Source: Catenulispora pinisilvae (GTDB lineage Bacteria; Actinomycetota; Actinomycetes; Streptomycetales; Catenulisporaceae). From it: a stretch of DNA of 64,000 nucleotides. The position numbers were made by a program, and so were the translations under genes. The first letter of the stretch is position 1, and the number at the start of each line of letters is the position of its first letter. The stretch is from positions 1 to 64,000 of the forward strand of contig NZ_JAAFZA010000009.1 in the NCBI RefSeq assembly GCF_015356865.1, written 5' to 3'. Under the pieces are notes generated by a model that had not been told where the DNA came from, did no database searches, and saw only the letters and a program-made list of their open reading frames with translations. Shown here in pieces: positions 45,896 to 55,244 of this stretch.

Positions 45896-46084
45896 CCGTC
45901 GCCGGCACCCAAAGCCTTGGCGGCTTGAGAAGTCATCTCCAGATCCAGGTGATCCGGGGCGGGCCGGCGCCGGGTAGTCAGGACCGCGAGCTGGTCAGGG
46001 GCGGTGGGTCGGGACACCTTCGATCCCGTGCCGTGTTGATGAGAATCAATCTACTGAGATCGCAGGAGGTTACCCAGAGCACTG

Positions 46085-46106
46085 CGATGCCGCCGGGGTG
46101 GCATCG
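46085..46106 (-). terminator. Hairpin after the S9 peptidase gene
   Basis: CGATGCC (46085-46091) pairs with GGCATCG (46100-46106) over an 8-nt loop, 27 bp past the peptidase stop. It would end the leftward biosynthetic-type operon before the LuxR promoter. Confidence 0.5.
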
Positions 46107-46132
46107 TTTCTGTGCGCCTCGACGCCGGCCCG

Positions 46133-48100
46133 CTACCCGCCGAGGTTCTCCACCTCCACCGGGTCGATCCCCTCGGCCGCCGGCAGCTCGAAGCCGAGTA
46201 CTTGCCCGTAGAAGGACAACTCGGCGTCCAGGGCCCGGCAGATGTTCGCCCCGAGCCGAAAGCCATGCTGCTCGCCGTCGAACAGCAGGTAGGCCACGGG
46301 CACACCCTGCCCGCGCAGCGCGTCGACGATCAGCCGGCTCTGGCTGGGGGGCACCACTGCGTCCTCGGTGCCCTGGAGGACGAGCACCGGCCTGGTGAGG
46401 TCGGCGATGTGGGTGATCGGCGAGCGCTCCACGTAGACATCGCGACGTTGCGGGTAGGGCCCGATGAGCCCGTCGAGGTAATGGCTTTCGAACTTGTGCG
46501 TGTCCTTTACGAACGCCTCCAGGTCGGCCACGCCGTAGCGGTCGGTGCCCGCGGCGAACGGGGTGTCCTTGTGAGCCAGCGCCGCGAGCGCCGTGTAGCC
46601 GCCCGCAGAGCTGCCGCTGATCGTCAGCCGCGCTCCGTCGACGCGTCCGCGCGCGGCCAGCCATGACACCGCAGCCATGCAGTCCTCCACATCGGCGACG
46701 CCCCATGCGCCCCTGAGCGCCTCGCGGTAGCGGCGCCCATAACCGGTCGAGCCGCGGTGGTTGACGTCGACCACGGCGAACCCGCGGCTCGTCCAGTACT
46801 GGTAGCTCGTCTTCAACGACGAGTGCCCCGTGCCGGTGGGGCCGCCGTGGACCTGCACGCGTACTGGTGGGAGTTGTCCGTCCGGCCCGGTGAACCCGGG
46901 ATTGGTGGGCGGGTAGAACAGCGCATGTGCTTCAGCGCCCGCACGCGTCGGGTAGGTGAGGTGTTCGGGTACTGACAGGTATCCGGGCTCGATGCCGAAT
47001 TCGGGCGGCCGGCGCAGGACGGTCAGCTCGCCGGTGGCCGGGTCGAGCCGGTAGATCCCGGCGGCGGACGTGGGGGTGCCGCCGACGAACACCACGGCGT
47101 CACCGGCGGAGCACAGCGCCGACAGGGCGGTGAAGGGTTGGTCGAGGTCGCGTATCGCGCCGTCGACGGCGCGGACGGCGAGCCCGTCGCGTCCGTCGCG
47201 ATAGCGGGCGAAGACGACGGTGCCGTCGTCCAGCGTCGCCGAACGGGACACCCCGAACTGCCAGGCGGCCACCCCGAGTTCGGCATCGGTGTGCACTACC
47301 GGCTCGACGCCGCTGTCCGGCAGCCAGTGGTAGAGGTTCCACCAATCGGTGCGGTCGGACAGGAACGACAACGCACCGTCGGGTTGCCAGCGCGGCTCGC
47401 CGACCGATTCTCCGGGCCCGCCGGCGACAACGGTCTGCGCGCCGGTCGCGATGTCGCGCACCAGCAGTTCGACGTCGTCCCAGGGCATGCTCGGGTGGTT
47501 CCACTGGAGCCAGGCCATCCGTGCGCCGTCCGGCGACAGCCGCGGCGCCGCGACGAAGTCGGGTCCGCTGACCAGGACCTCGGGCTCGTCGGCGCGATCG
47601 GCGGCGATGCGCACGATCTCGTTGCGCACGCCGGTGGCGCCGGGCCCACCGTGACACTCACGCACACAGACGATCGACGTGCCGTCGACGCTCGTGTCCC
47701 CGTCGGCCCAGCGGTCAGCGCGCGGTGTGGCCGGCGGCGCCGTGATCGGTTCCGGCGCCGCGCCCGGCCGGAGCCGGTAGAGCCGTTGATCTGCCCAGTT
47801 CGCGAACCAGAGGACGCCGCCGCGCATCCACCATGCCCCGCCCCCGTACTCGTGCACGGCGGTGCGCGCGCTCATCCCGTCAGGGAGCAGGTCGGTGCGG
47901 GTGCCGTCGGCAGCACGGCGCACGAGTTGGACCCGGCCGCCCTCGGACGGCCGGGCTTCCTCCCAGACCACGGCGTCGCCGTCGACGAACAAGGCGCCCA
48001 GGCGCACCGAGTCCTCAAGGACGAGGGCAGAGGTGATCGGGCTGGACCACGAACCAAATGGTGCAACAGTCACGTCTGCAACAGTCACGTCATCGACCAT
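46133..48100 (-). CDS. S9 (prolyl oligopeptidase-type) peptidase
   Basis: The 655-aa protein has an N-terminal beta-propeller (about 1-400) and a C-terminal alpha/beta hydrolase. The nucleophile Ser is in SGSSAGGYTAL (about residue 500), the Asp is in GTEDAVVPPSQS (about 592) and the His in GEQHGFRLG (about 628). These enzymes act on short peptides or peptide-like amides. The gene follows the APH-like kinase by about 60 nt in the same direction and may belong to the radical SAM operon. The start is uncertain: ATG 48100 has GGGA at 7 nt, and ATG 48121 or GTG 48142 are alternatives. Confidence 0.88.
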   Translation of the reverse strand: MVDDVTVADVTVAPFGSWSSPITSALVLEDSVRLGALFVDGDAVVWEEARPSEGGRVQLVRRAADGTRTDLLPDGMSARTAVHEYGGGAWWMRGGVLWFANWADQRLYRLRPGAAPEPITAPPATPRADRWADGDTSVDGTSIVCVRECHGGPGATGVRNEIVRIAADRADEPEVLVSGPDFVAAPRLSPDGARMAWLQWNHPSMPWDDVELLVRDIATGAQTVVAGGPGESVGEPRWQPDGALSFLSDRTDWWNLYHWLPDSGVEPVVHTDAELGVAAWQFGVSRSATLDDGTVVFARYRDGRDGLAVRAVDGAIRDLDQPFTALSALCSAGDAVVFVGGTPTSAAGIYRLDPATGELTVLRRPPEFGIEPGYLSVPEHLTYPTRAGAEAHALFYPPTNPGFTGPDGQLPPVRVQVHGGPTGTGHSSLKTSYQYWTSRGFAVVDVNHRGSTGYGRRYREALRGAWGVADVEDCMAAVSWLAARGRVDGARLTISGSSAGGYTALAALAHKDTPFAAGTDRYGVADLEAFVKDTHKFESHYLDGLIGPYPQRRDVYVERSPITHIADLTRPVLVLQGTEDAVVPPSQSRLIVDALRGQGVPVAYLLFDGEQHGFRLGANICRALDAELSFYGQVLGFELPAAEGIDPVEVENLGG

Positions 48101-48161
48101 GATGGGGTCCCATCGTTTCATCGGGTGATCTACTCGTCTCACGCCTGCCGGCGGTACCTGC

Positions 48162-49076
48162 TCACAAGACCGTTCGAAGCTCAGTGGCCAGCTCGGCGGC
48201 GCGGGAGCACGCCACTTTCGCCGCGGCCGGATCGGGCGCCTCGGACAAGAACACCAGGGCGAGCATCACGGCGGCGTCGAGACGGAAGATGAGCTCGGCG
48301 GCTTCTGAACGGCGGTAGTCTCCGGCGACCGATCGGTAGCCGGCTTCCAGTTCATCACCGGCGATATCACCGATCTGCCGGGATCGGGCGAGTTCCAAGA
48401 GCACCGGGCCCACGAGGCTGTTGCTCCAGTCCAGGACCACGACGGGACGCCGGCTTGATCGGCGAAGATTCGCCGACCGGACGTCGAGGTGGAGGAGGTG
48501 ACCATCATCTGCCACCTCCAGCAGTACGGCGGTCATCTCCTCGACGGAGGGAATGGGCAACGACTCACCGGTGATCTCGTTGAACACGAGAACGCGCCGA
48601 TTGATTCGGTGCGGAACGAGTCGGCTCGCCGGCAGACCCTCCTGCGCGGAGGTGGCGAACTCCGGGGGAGGTACTTTGTGCAGGGCCGCCAAGGCGCGCC
48701 CGACTTCGTAGCCTTCGACCGGCTCGGCGTCGGACTCGATGTATTCGGAGATCATGAAAGGGTGGCCGTCGAGTTCATCGACGACGAATGCTCTTGGCAC
48801 CTGCGAGAACCCGTGGCGGTGCAGGTGGGCGGCGAGCCGTTGCTCCTGTCGGAACAGCGTCGACAGCTCGACACCCGGATCGTTGACATTCTCATAGGAC
48901 AGATTCACCGGAAGTTTGACGACAACCTGGCCATATTGCTCCGAAGTCGCCCTCCAAACTTGGGATTCTATACCGCGAGCCAGGATCCGCACCGAGCTCA
49001 GGCCGTGCAACCGGGCCACTGCCAATGCCATCGGGCCGCCGGCCAACTGACGCTCAGCCACGTCATCCGCACTCAT
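48162..49076 (-). CDS. Aminoglycoside phosphotransferase-fold small-molecule kinase
   Basis: The 304-aa protein has the APH/choline-kinase fold: VVVKLPVNL with the ATP-binding Lys (about residue 53), the catalytic loop HLLHLDVRSANLRRS (about 196-210; the HxDxxxxN pattern with Asp as base) and VVVLDWSN (about 218) carrying the metal-binding Asp. Members phosphorylate aminoglycosides, homoserine, hydroxyurea or other metabolites. In this operon it could act on a pathway intermediate or provide self-protection. Its ATG overlaps the upstream acyltransferase stop by 4 nt. Confidence 0.85.
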   Translation of the reverse strand: MSADDVAERQLAGGPMALAVARLHGLSSVRILARGIESQVWRATSEQYGQVVVKLPVNLSYENVNDPGVELSTLFRQEQRLAAHLHRHGFSQVPRAFVVDELDGHPFMISEYIESDAEPVEGYEVGRALAALHKVPPPEFATSAQEGLPASRLVPHRINRRVLVFNEITGESLPIPSVEEMTAVLLEVADDGHLLHLDVRSANLRRSSRRPVVVLDWSNSLVGPVLLELARSRQIGDIAGDELEAGYRSVAGDYRRSEAAELIFRLDAAVMLALVFLSEAPDPAAAKVACSRAAELATELRTVL

Positions 49077-50209
49077 GTTGTCTCCAGGCTGTTTTGCCAG
49101 CTGTCAATCTCCACCTGATTGCGGTGAGCGACAAGTTCCGTCAAACCTCGACAGTCGCCGAAAACCTTGAAGAAGGTATACAGCGGACGGACCTCGCAGC
49201 CTCGCGCGACCTTGGCGCGATAGGTCTGCGTGCCGAAGCGTAGCTCGTGACAGCCCCGTACCAGGGCTCGCCGTATGCGTTCATAGTAGAACATGTTGAA
49301 GTAGACGAACGCGCCGTTCCTCCTGGATCCGTAGATCGCCGCGGTGGATCCGCCGCCGGGTTCGGCCACCAGGCCCATGATGCCGACCAGTTCCCGGGCC
49401 GAGTCTCTTGCGAAAAGGAACTCCATTCCGGGAAAGAACTTCTCGGTTCGCTCAATTCTGTTCCGGACGCGACCCCGTACGTTTGTCCAACCGTAGCGTT
49501 CCTGGTGGGCGACGATGAGATCCTCGGCCTCGGTGGTCAGATGCTCGACGGCGTGGGATGACAACTCCATTCCCTGTTCGGAAAAGGTGCGGATCTCGTG
49601 CCGGACGGTACGGCGGCGTTGACGAGGCAGTCGCTCCAGGTACCCGGAAAAGCCGTCGACACCCCGTAGAGGCAAAAGCGTTTCGCCGGCAAATACTGCC
49701 TTGAGGTAATCAGTTTCCGCAAAGGCCGCCTCCAGCTCCGGCCAGCGAGATTCCTCGAAATTGAAGAAGGCGATCGCCTCGGCGCCGTTCGCGACCGCCT
49801 CCGACTCCAGGTGTGCGATCAGGTGACTGAGGGCGCCCTTCGGCAGGTGGTCCTTCGCGACAAGGCCTGGAAGGTGTGCGCTGCCTATTGCGCACACGTA
49901 TGTCGGGCCGATGCTGTCGCCGAGGCGCGATGCCGACGTCGATTGCTCTCCCACGCCCTTTGCCAGTAGTTGGCTGTCCAGCCGAAACGACACATCCGTC
50001 TGATTCCGGTCGATGATCATGCATGCGGCCGCTGCCAGGGCTTCGCAGCCGTCGTCGTCGACCAGGAAGTGATAGCGGTGCGTGTCGGCGATGCGTCCGT
50101 GTTGCGACCGCAGCCATGCGGCCGACATCTGCGCCGGCTTACCCGCGCTGAGAGTCCTCCACATCTGTTCGAACTCGCCCGCGAGACAAGGAGTGGTCAG
50201 GATTCGCAT
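49073..50209 (-). CDS. GNAT/FemX-like acyltransferase (peptidogalycan-type, BioF2-like domain)
   Basis: The 378-aa protein resembles the DUF482/peptidogalycan group of GNAT-fold acyltransferases: AIAFFNFEESRWPELEAAFAE (about residue 145), YLERLPRQRRRTVRHEIRTF (about 190), and the late ALVRGCHELRFGTQTYRAKVARGC followed by RPLYTFF. Some relatives use aminoacyl-tRNA as donor; the donor here is unknown. The ATG at 50209 has no Shine-Dalgarno of its own and lies inside the 20-codon ORF 50197-50259, which has a strong one, so translation is probably by re-initiation. The stop overlaps the kinase start. Confidence 0.8.
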   Translation of the reverse strand: MRILTTPCLAGEFEQMWRTLSAGKPAQMSAAWLRSQHGRIADTHRYHFLVDDDGCEALAAAACMIIDRNQTDVSFRLDSQLLAKGVGEQSTSASRLGDSIGPTYVCAIGSAHLPGLVAKDHLPKGALSHLIAHLESEAVANGAEAIAFFNFEESRWPELEAAFAETDYLKAVFAGETLLPLRGVDGFSGYLERLPRQRRRTVRHEIRTFSEQGMELSSHAVEHLTTEAEDLIVAHQERYGWTNVRGRVRNRIERTEKFFPGMEFLFARDSARELVGIMGLVAEPGGGSTAAIYGSRRNGAFVYFNMFYYERIRRALVRGCHELRFGTQTYRAKVARGCEVRPLYTFFKVFGDCRGLTELVAHRNQVEIDSWQNSLETT

Positions 50210-50259
50210 GTCGGCGACCGGTGGTCAGCGATGGCTGAGTGGCGGGCAATGGTGACCAT
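50197..50259 (-). CDS. 20-residue ORF coupled to the acyltransferase gene
   Basis: ATG 50259 is preceded by GAGGAGG with 7-nt spacing, one of the best ribosome sites of the region. The peptide is MVTIARHSAIADHRSPTCES and the TGA stop (50199-50197) falls 8 nt beyond the ATG of the acyltransferase. It lies in the 85-bp gap after the MFS gene. It may be only a coupling leader, or a small product in its own right, such as a peptide substrate. It has no hydrophobic segment and one Cys near the end. Confidence 0.5.
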   Translation of the reverse strand: MVTIARHSAIADHRSPTCES

Positions 50260-50294
50260 ACAGTGGCCTCCTCGAGAGGTATCGCAGTGAGCTG

Positions 50295-51536
50295 TCATTG
50301 TGACGGATCGACAACCGGTAGCGCCGCCGGCGACCTGGTCGGCACGGCGTGGCGTTGTGCCCAGCCGATGGTGAACGGCACGGCCAGGCCGGTCAGCACG
50401 AACAGTGATCCGACCACGTACCAGCCCTGGCGTCCCCCGTTGATGCACAGCGCGATCAACAGGCCGGGACCAACGGCATCGGCGAGACTCGAGCCGAGCC
50501 CGAACAAGCCGAGATACTGACCGGTCGCGTATTCGGGCGCGAGGGCGAAGGAGACTTCGAACCCTCCGGCACAGTGCCACAGCTCGCCGATCGTGTGCAC
50601 CACGACCGCTGTCATCAGCAGCGCGGCGGCCGTCCAAGGAGCCAATCCCGCGGTCAGTGAGATCAGCGAGCAGGACAGGAGGAACGCTACGCCCGCCCGC
50701 CGGTAGGCTGCGCCACCGGCCACAGGCGTGTCGACGTTCCGGCTCGCCCGCACCTGGAACAGGATGATGATGACCGTGTTGACGATCATCGTCCCGGCCG
50801 TCAGCCAGTGCGGCGCTGTTGTGAAGGCGAACAGCCACAGCGGGATGGCGACAGTGAGGACCTTGTACTGGATGGACATGATGCCCTCCAGGACGGTCAT
50901 CAGGATGTAAGGCACATCGCGAAGGGCTACCCACCCCGCCGATCTGCCGTGCGGGACGGGGACGGGCTCAGAGGCTGGTAGGAAGAACATGAAGGCCGCG
51001 GAGCCGGCGAAAGCGATCACGTTGGCGACGACGAGGAGACTGTAGGCACTGTGCGTGCCGACCGTGACGATCCAGCCTGCGCCAAGCGCGCCGAACGACA
51101 TTCCCAGGTTGGTGACAGATCGCAGATAGGCGCGAAATCTCTGTGGGCTGTCGCCTCCGTTGCCTCTGATGAGCAGGCTGCGTGCGGCGAGCCCAGCGGC
51201 TTGCCCGCTGTTGGCCAGGCACACCGTGATGAGGAAGATCCAGAAGTTGTCGGCCAGGAGGAATCCGGCTGTGGCCGCGGCCCGGATCATGAGGGTGACG
51301 ACATAGATGTCGCGACCGCCGTAGCGGTCGGCGAGGCGGCCGACCCCGATCCCCGCGAACAGCGCGACGACGCCGGCGGCACCGAGGCCGAAACCGACTT
51401 GGGCCGTTGGCAGGTGGGCTGCCTGGGTGAAATACAGGACGCCGGCTGTGAGGTACAGACCACCGCCGAAGCTGTTGACCAAGTCCGATGCCGCCATCAT
51501 GCGCTGCGGGCCGGTGTCTGGGATCAGCTGACGCAC
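50295..51536 (-). CDS. MFS transporter, probable product exporter
   Basis: The 413-aa protein has about 12 hydrophobic segments. After GGLYLTAGVLYFTQAAHL it has the loop-2/3 motif GVGRLADRYGGRDIYV (about residue 65), and the MFS fold of the MDR/efflux type. The GTG start at 51536 overlaps the oxygenase gene by 13 nt; further upstream starts would overlap more deeply. Position in the operon suggests export of the pathway product or resistance. It is followed by the 20-codon ORF. Confidence 0.85.
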   Translation of the reverse strand: MRQLIPDTGPQRMMAASDLVNSFGGGLYLTAGVLYFTQAAHLPTAQVGFGLGAAGVVALFAGIGVGRLADRYGGRDIYVVTLMIRAAATAGFLLADNFWIFLITVCLANSGQAAGLAARSLLIRGNGGDSPQRFRAYLRSVTNLGMSFGALGAGWIVTVGTHSAYSLLVVANVIAFAGSAAFMFFLPASEPVPVPHGRSAGWVALRDVPYILMTVLEGIMSIQYKVLTVAIPLWLFAFTTAPHWLTAGTMIVNTVIIILFQVRASRNVDTPVAGGAAYRRAGVAFLLSCSLISLTAGLAPWTAAALLMTAVVVHTIGELWHCAGGFEVSFALAPEYATGQYLGLFGLGSSLADAVGPGLLIALCINGGRQGWYVVGSLFVLTGLAVPFTIGWAQRHAVPTRSPAALPVVDPSQ

Positions 51537-52594
51537 CGCGAGCCGCTCCGCTCGGGCAAGGTACGTCTCCAGGACGCGGCCAGCCACCGCTCGTACTCGG
51601 GGCCGACCGGGGTGTCCACCACCAGACACAACGGCTCGATGATCCGTCCCGGACCGCCGGCCAGGCCGCCGTGGAGCATGGTGAGGTTATGGCCGAACAA
51701 CAGGTCGCAGTGCTCGCCCGGTGCGAGTACTTCCCAACGGCGTCGGAACCCGCCCCAGGTCAGGCCGGTTGCCATGAGCACCTGATGACAGAACAGACGC
51801 GCCGCCTCGCCCTCACACTCCCCGCAGGCACAGTGCCGGGTCAACGGGACGGCGGCGGGATAACGGCCTCGTTCCTCCTTCGTCATCACGGCCTCTCCGT
51901 GGTGGAAGGACAAGCCGTGCCAGAGGGGCTCCTCCAGGCTCAACATCGCCCCGAACGACGGATAGGCACAGCCGTGCTCAGGCTGACGCTTCAGCGCCCG
52001 GCGCAAGTTGTCGCCGATCCAGCGTGCCGCAGCAGCCTGACGGTCGTCCCCGACGTCGATGCCACGCCGGTCGAGCACGTCGTCGATGACGCCGAGCCAG
52101 TCGTAGTACGTGGTGACACTCAGTCCCTCTCCCACGTCGGACAGGAAGATGCCCTGGTACATCTTGTGGGCGGGGGTGGTGGTGTAGCCGGAGTCACCGA
52201 ATTCCCGCCAAGCGGGATCCCAGTCTGGCGCGTCCTGGAGACTGGGTGTCAGATACGAGCAGTGCTGTCCGTCGTGGTGGGGCAGCAGAGTCCGCGTGGA
52301 GAAGCCCTCGGGCACGTGCGTCTGCTGCGGCCGGTCGATCTCCAGCCGCATCTGCGCCGGGGCGCCACGGGCGATCAGAGCTACGCGGATTCGTTCGGCC
52401 AACGTCGTCGAGAGCCTACGGCTCTCCTCGACGCCCAGCCGTAGCCGGCCGATCCGGAACACCGCGAAGCCGACCCGGTGGATGACGTCGGCGGCTGCGG
52501 CGGCCAGTTCGTCCAGCCCCTGTTCGCGTCGATCCCGCGGCCCGGAGACCACAGCGGTGCAGTCGAACTGAGCCTGTGCGGGGGCGAATTTCAC
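51524..52594 (-). CDS. Probable Fe(II)/2-oxoglutarate-dependent oxygenase (TauD-like)
   Basis: The 356-aa protein has an HxD iron motif in LLPHHDGQHCSYL (His106, Asp108). A distal His/Arg region in LLFGHNLTMLHGGLAGGPGRIIEP (about 310-333) supplies the third ligand and the 2-oxoglutarate contact. The order and spacing fit TauD/SyrB-like hydroxylases or halogenases; the presence of Asp108 rather than Ala/Gly argues for hydroxylation rather than halogenation. CACGECEGE (about 275) adds two Cys of unknown use. GTG 52594 overlaps the ureohydrolase stop (GTGA). The substrate is unknown. Confidence 0.7.
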   Translation of the reverse strand: MKFAPAQAQFDCTAVVSGPRDRREQGLDELAAAAADVIHRVGFAVFRIGRLRLGVEESRRLSTTLAERIRVALIARGAPAQMRLEIDRPQQTHVPEGFSTRTLLPHHDGQHCSYLTPSLQDAPDWDPAWREFGDSGYTTTPAHKMYQGIFLSDVGEGLSVTTYYDWLGVIDDVLDRRGIDVGDDRQAAAARWIGDNLRRALKRQPEHGCAYPSFGAMLSLEEPLWHGLSFHHGEAVMTKEERGRYPAAVPLTRHCACGECEGEAARLFCHQVLMATGLTWGGFRRRWEVLAPGEHCDLLFGHNLTMLHGGLAGGPGRIIEPLCLVVDTPVGPEYERWLAASWRRTLPERSGSRCVS

Positions 52595-53685
52595 TGGCGC
52601 TCCAGGGGTTCGTCGGAGGCACTGTCGGACCAGGGCGCCAACTCCGGCGGCGCGCACTCGGCGCGGAAGAGGGACTCGAAGAGCAGGCGTGCCACGATCT
52701 GCGCGGTCGCACCGGACGGGTCGTAGCGAGGTGCGACCTCCGCCACATCGAAGGCGCCAACGGGAAGCGCCCGGAGTTCCTCATAAACGTCGAGAAGGTG
52801 ACCGATGCCGAGTCCACCCATGGTCACATGACCGGTGCCGGTCGCCGAGGAGCTGTCGATCACGTCGATGTCGAGTGAGACGTAAACCGTGTCGCATCGC
52901 GAGCCGAGTTCCTCAATAAGGGGACGAAGCGCTGCGGCGGCCCCGTCCCTGATGATCTGGTAGCCCGGCACGGCGTGGAAACCACGGTCGATCAGCTCTT
53001 GGTACTGGTCGTACTTGGTCACGTCGCCGACACCGACGAAGGCCATGTCCTCCGGGCGCATCTGGGGGATCTCGCTGATCCGGCGGGAGTTGGAGCCGTG
53101 GTACAGCGGCCCGTGCAGCGCGCTCCAGTTGCCGAAGTCGAAGTGATGGTCGATGTTGATGAACCCCACGCGGCCCGCTCCGCGATCGAGCCGCCCGGCA
53201 CGGAAGCCGGCGAACGTGGGGAAAGTGCACGAATGGTCACCGTTGAGGAAGATCAGACGTGGCGCGGACTGGCTCAGGCGGCGGCTCTCCGCCGCGACCG
53301 CCTGGAAGGTCCGCACGGTGTCCGTCGGATAGACGTGCAGGTCACCTGCATCTGCGACCTGGGGAGCGCGGTAGCGGAAGGTCTGACCGGTGCGGGTGTC
53401 CAGCATCCGCCACTGGCCCAGACTGGTCAGATAGCTGGAGAAGATCAGACTTGCCTGGCGGATGGCCCGGGGCCCCTCCGCGGCTCCCGGCCGTGAGCTG
53501 GCGGTGGCGTCGAAAGGAACGCCCGACACCAGCCAGCCGTCGTCCCCCACATCCATCCGGCCGGCGGCAAGGGCAGGGGCGCCGAAGAGCGTCGCGATGC
53601 CGGCCCAGCCCGGCAGCGGGTCCTGCTCGAAGTCCTCGGCCTTGACGCTGTTCTGCAGAGTTGCGAAGTCGGGGAGCTCAGCCAT
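52591..53685 (-). CDS. Arginase/agmatinase-family ureohydrolase
   Basis: The 364-aa protein has the dinuclear-metal motifs of ureohydrolases: NGDHSCTF (His151), INIDHHFDFG (Asp179, His181, Asp183) and VYVSLDIDVIDSS (two Asp, about 270). All six ligand positions are present, so it should be active. Family members hydrolyse guanidino or formimino groups of arginine, agmatine, guanidinobutyrate or similar, and a few act on arginine residues in peptides. It begins one base after the radical SAM stop. Lack of arginine-catabolic neighbours suggests a biosynthetic job. Confidence 0.9.
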   Translation of the reverse strand: MAELPDFATLQNSVKAEDFEQDPLPGWAGIATLFGAPALAAGRMDVGDDGWLVSGVPFDATASSRPGAAEGPRAIRQASLIFSSYLTSLGQWRMLDTRTGQTFRYRAPQVADAGDLHVYPTDTVRTFQAVAAESRRLSQSAPRLIFLNGDHSCTFPTFAGFRAGRLDRGAGRVGFINIDHHFDFGNWSALHGPLYHGSNSRRISEIPQMRPEDMAFVGVGDVTKYDQYQELIDRGFHAVPGYQIIRDGAAAALRPLIEELGSRCDTVYVSLDIDVIDSSSATGTGHVTMGGLGIGHLLDVYEELRALPVGAFDVAEVAPRYDPSGATAQIVARLLFESLFRAECAPPELAPWSDSASDEPLERQ

Positions 53686-53686
53686 G

Positions 53687-55027
53687 TCACCTCTCCTGAG
53701 CAGCGGTCGTGAGAGCGGTCATCGGGGCACGGATGATGTCGTGTGCTGTCGCGATCTTTTCCTGGAACGCGTTCCAGCTCGCTTCGGGAGACAGGTGCTT
53801 AGGCCGGTAGACAACCGGCGCGTCCTCCCTCCACTGGGCGTAGTCCCAGTTGAATATGCGCTCACGCAGCCTTGAGAAGTCCGGAGTGAGCGGATAGGGA
53901 ACAAAGTTGTAGAGGTTGAAGAGCCACAGCGCCGAACTGTTCTCCCGCATCCAATCGACGGTCTGGCCGTGCGCGGCTTCCGTTTCCTCGTCGAGCCCGC
54001 CCATCATGTTGAGCACGACCTTCAAACCGGCGTCGCTCAACTTATGGATTTTGGTGGTGTAGTGGTCCAGGCCGCGCGAGAGTTTGTTGAGCCGCTTGAG
54101 CATCTGGGAGTCGGCCGACTCGAAACCGAGTTCCACGGCGACCACGCCCAGCTCCAGCATGGCCTCGACGATCCAGTCCTTCACCTGCATGACGTGTGTC
54201 TGCACGATGAACCGGTAACCAGGCCGGTCGCGGAAGACGTCCAGCAAGTTGGCGACCGCCTCACGGGACTGGCCAAAAGTCTTGTCACCGATATAGAAGA
54301 GCCGAGTGTCCGGGAACCGGGCGGTGAGTTCGTCCACTTCCCGCCTGAGGGCGTCCTTCGCCACGAGGGTGAGCTGCTTGCTCCAAGCGTCGCCGCAGAA
54401 TGAGCACTGATACAGGCATCCGTGGCTCGCGTTGAGTCTCAGCAGCGGAACCTGGCCCTGGTAGTCACCGAGATGGCGGTATTCCGGTGCCCAGGTGATC
54501 TGCTCGGACGCCAGCCCGGGCAGCAGAGGCTTTTCCAGGCCCCCACCCGCCCCGGAGGCGATTTCCGCGAGTCTGCGGACGAGGGTGGCGTCGAGTTGGC
54601 CGCGGTGTACCGCGTGGACGGCACCGTCCGGGGCGAGCGGGGCCATGTTCCCGCCGAGGACGACACGGCGTCCGGCGTGCTCCAATCGTTCGGCCACGTC
54701 CAGCGCCAGGCGGAAGTTCTGGGCCAGAGGCGACATGAGGACAAGATCGCCGGAGGTCGTCGCCTCCAGCAGCGCTTCGGAGCAGACGTCCGGCTCCGCC
54801 GGCGTCTTCGACAGGTCGCAGAAGACGGAGTCGATGCCCGCGGTGTCCACCAGGGCGGTGAGGTGCGCGACCCACAACGGCATCTCCCACAACCCGTCGG
54901 ACGGGACGAAGTACTCGGGGAGCACCGCCCGGAATCTCCGGTCGTAGTCGTCGTAGTAGCTGGACAAGGTGGGGTCCGGGTCATGGCTGGAGGGAAAAGG
55001 AAGTTGAACTATGCAGCTCATGGGCAT
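53687..55027 (-). CDS. Radical SAM protein with N-terminal B12-binding-like domain
   Basis: The 446-aa protein has a Rossmann-like N-terminal half (about 45-160; GDLVLMSPLAQNF, RRVVLGGNMAPLA) and a radical SAM domain with the 4Fe-4S motif CLYQCSFC (Cys204, Cys208, Cys211). SAM contacts are in ELGFESADSQ and NMMGGLDEET. The N-half resembles the B12-binding module of class B radical SAM methylases but lacks a clear DxHxxG, so cobalamin binding is uncertain. First clear gene of the operon; ATG 55027 follows AAGGAG. A longer frame to 55102 has no ribosome site. Confidence 0.88.
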   Translation of the reverse strand: MPMSCIVQLPFPSSHDPDPTLSSYYDDYDRRFRAVLPEYFVPSDGLWEMPLWVAHLTALVDTAGIDSVFCDLSKTPAEPDVCSEALLEATTSGDLVLMSPLAQNFRLALDVAERLEHAGRRVVLGGNMAPLAPDGAVHAVHRGQLDATLVRRLAEIASGAGGGLEKPLLPGLASEQITWAPEYRHLGDYQGQVPLLRLNASHGCLYQCSFCGDAWSKQLTLVAKDALRREVDELTARFPDTRLFYIGDKTFGQSREAVANLLDVFRDRPGYRFIVQTHVMQVKDWIVEAMLELGVVAVELGFESADSQMLKRLNKLSRGLDHYTTKIHKLSDAGLKVVLNMMGGLDEETEAAHGQTVDWMRENSSALWLFNLYNFVPYPLTPDFSRLRERIFNWDYAQWREDAPVVYRPKHLSPEASWNAFQEKIATAHDIIRAPMTALTTAAQER

Positions 55028-55244
55028 GGTCGTCTCCTTCGACGATGGTAGGGAATCCTCGAAGTTGAAGCCGTCAGCGGGAACTACGGAAGGGGACCGC
55101 ACAGAAGCATTTCGTTGCTCAAAGGGGAGATCAGCCCTACGGCCACGACGAAAGGTCTGCCTGACGGTAAGAGGGTCTACCTGGTGGGGATCTGCCGAGA
55201 CTTCGCCTTCGCCGAACTCGGCACGCGCTGCGGCGTCTATAAGG

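Noticed and set aside
46035-46050. Fur/iron-box-like TTGATGAGAATCAA sequence
   Set aside because: It is a short palindrome with weak similarity to iron boxes and no iron-related gene nearby.
51524-52594. Reading the HxD oxygenase as a halogenase
   Set aside because: Non-heme halogenases replace the iron-binding Asp by Ala or Gly. Here Asp108 is present.
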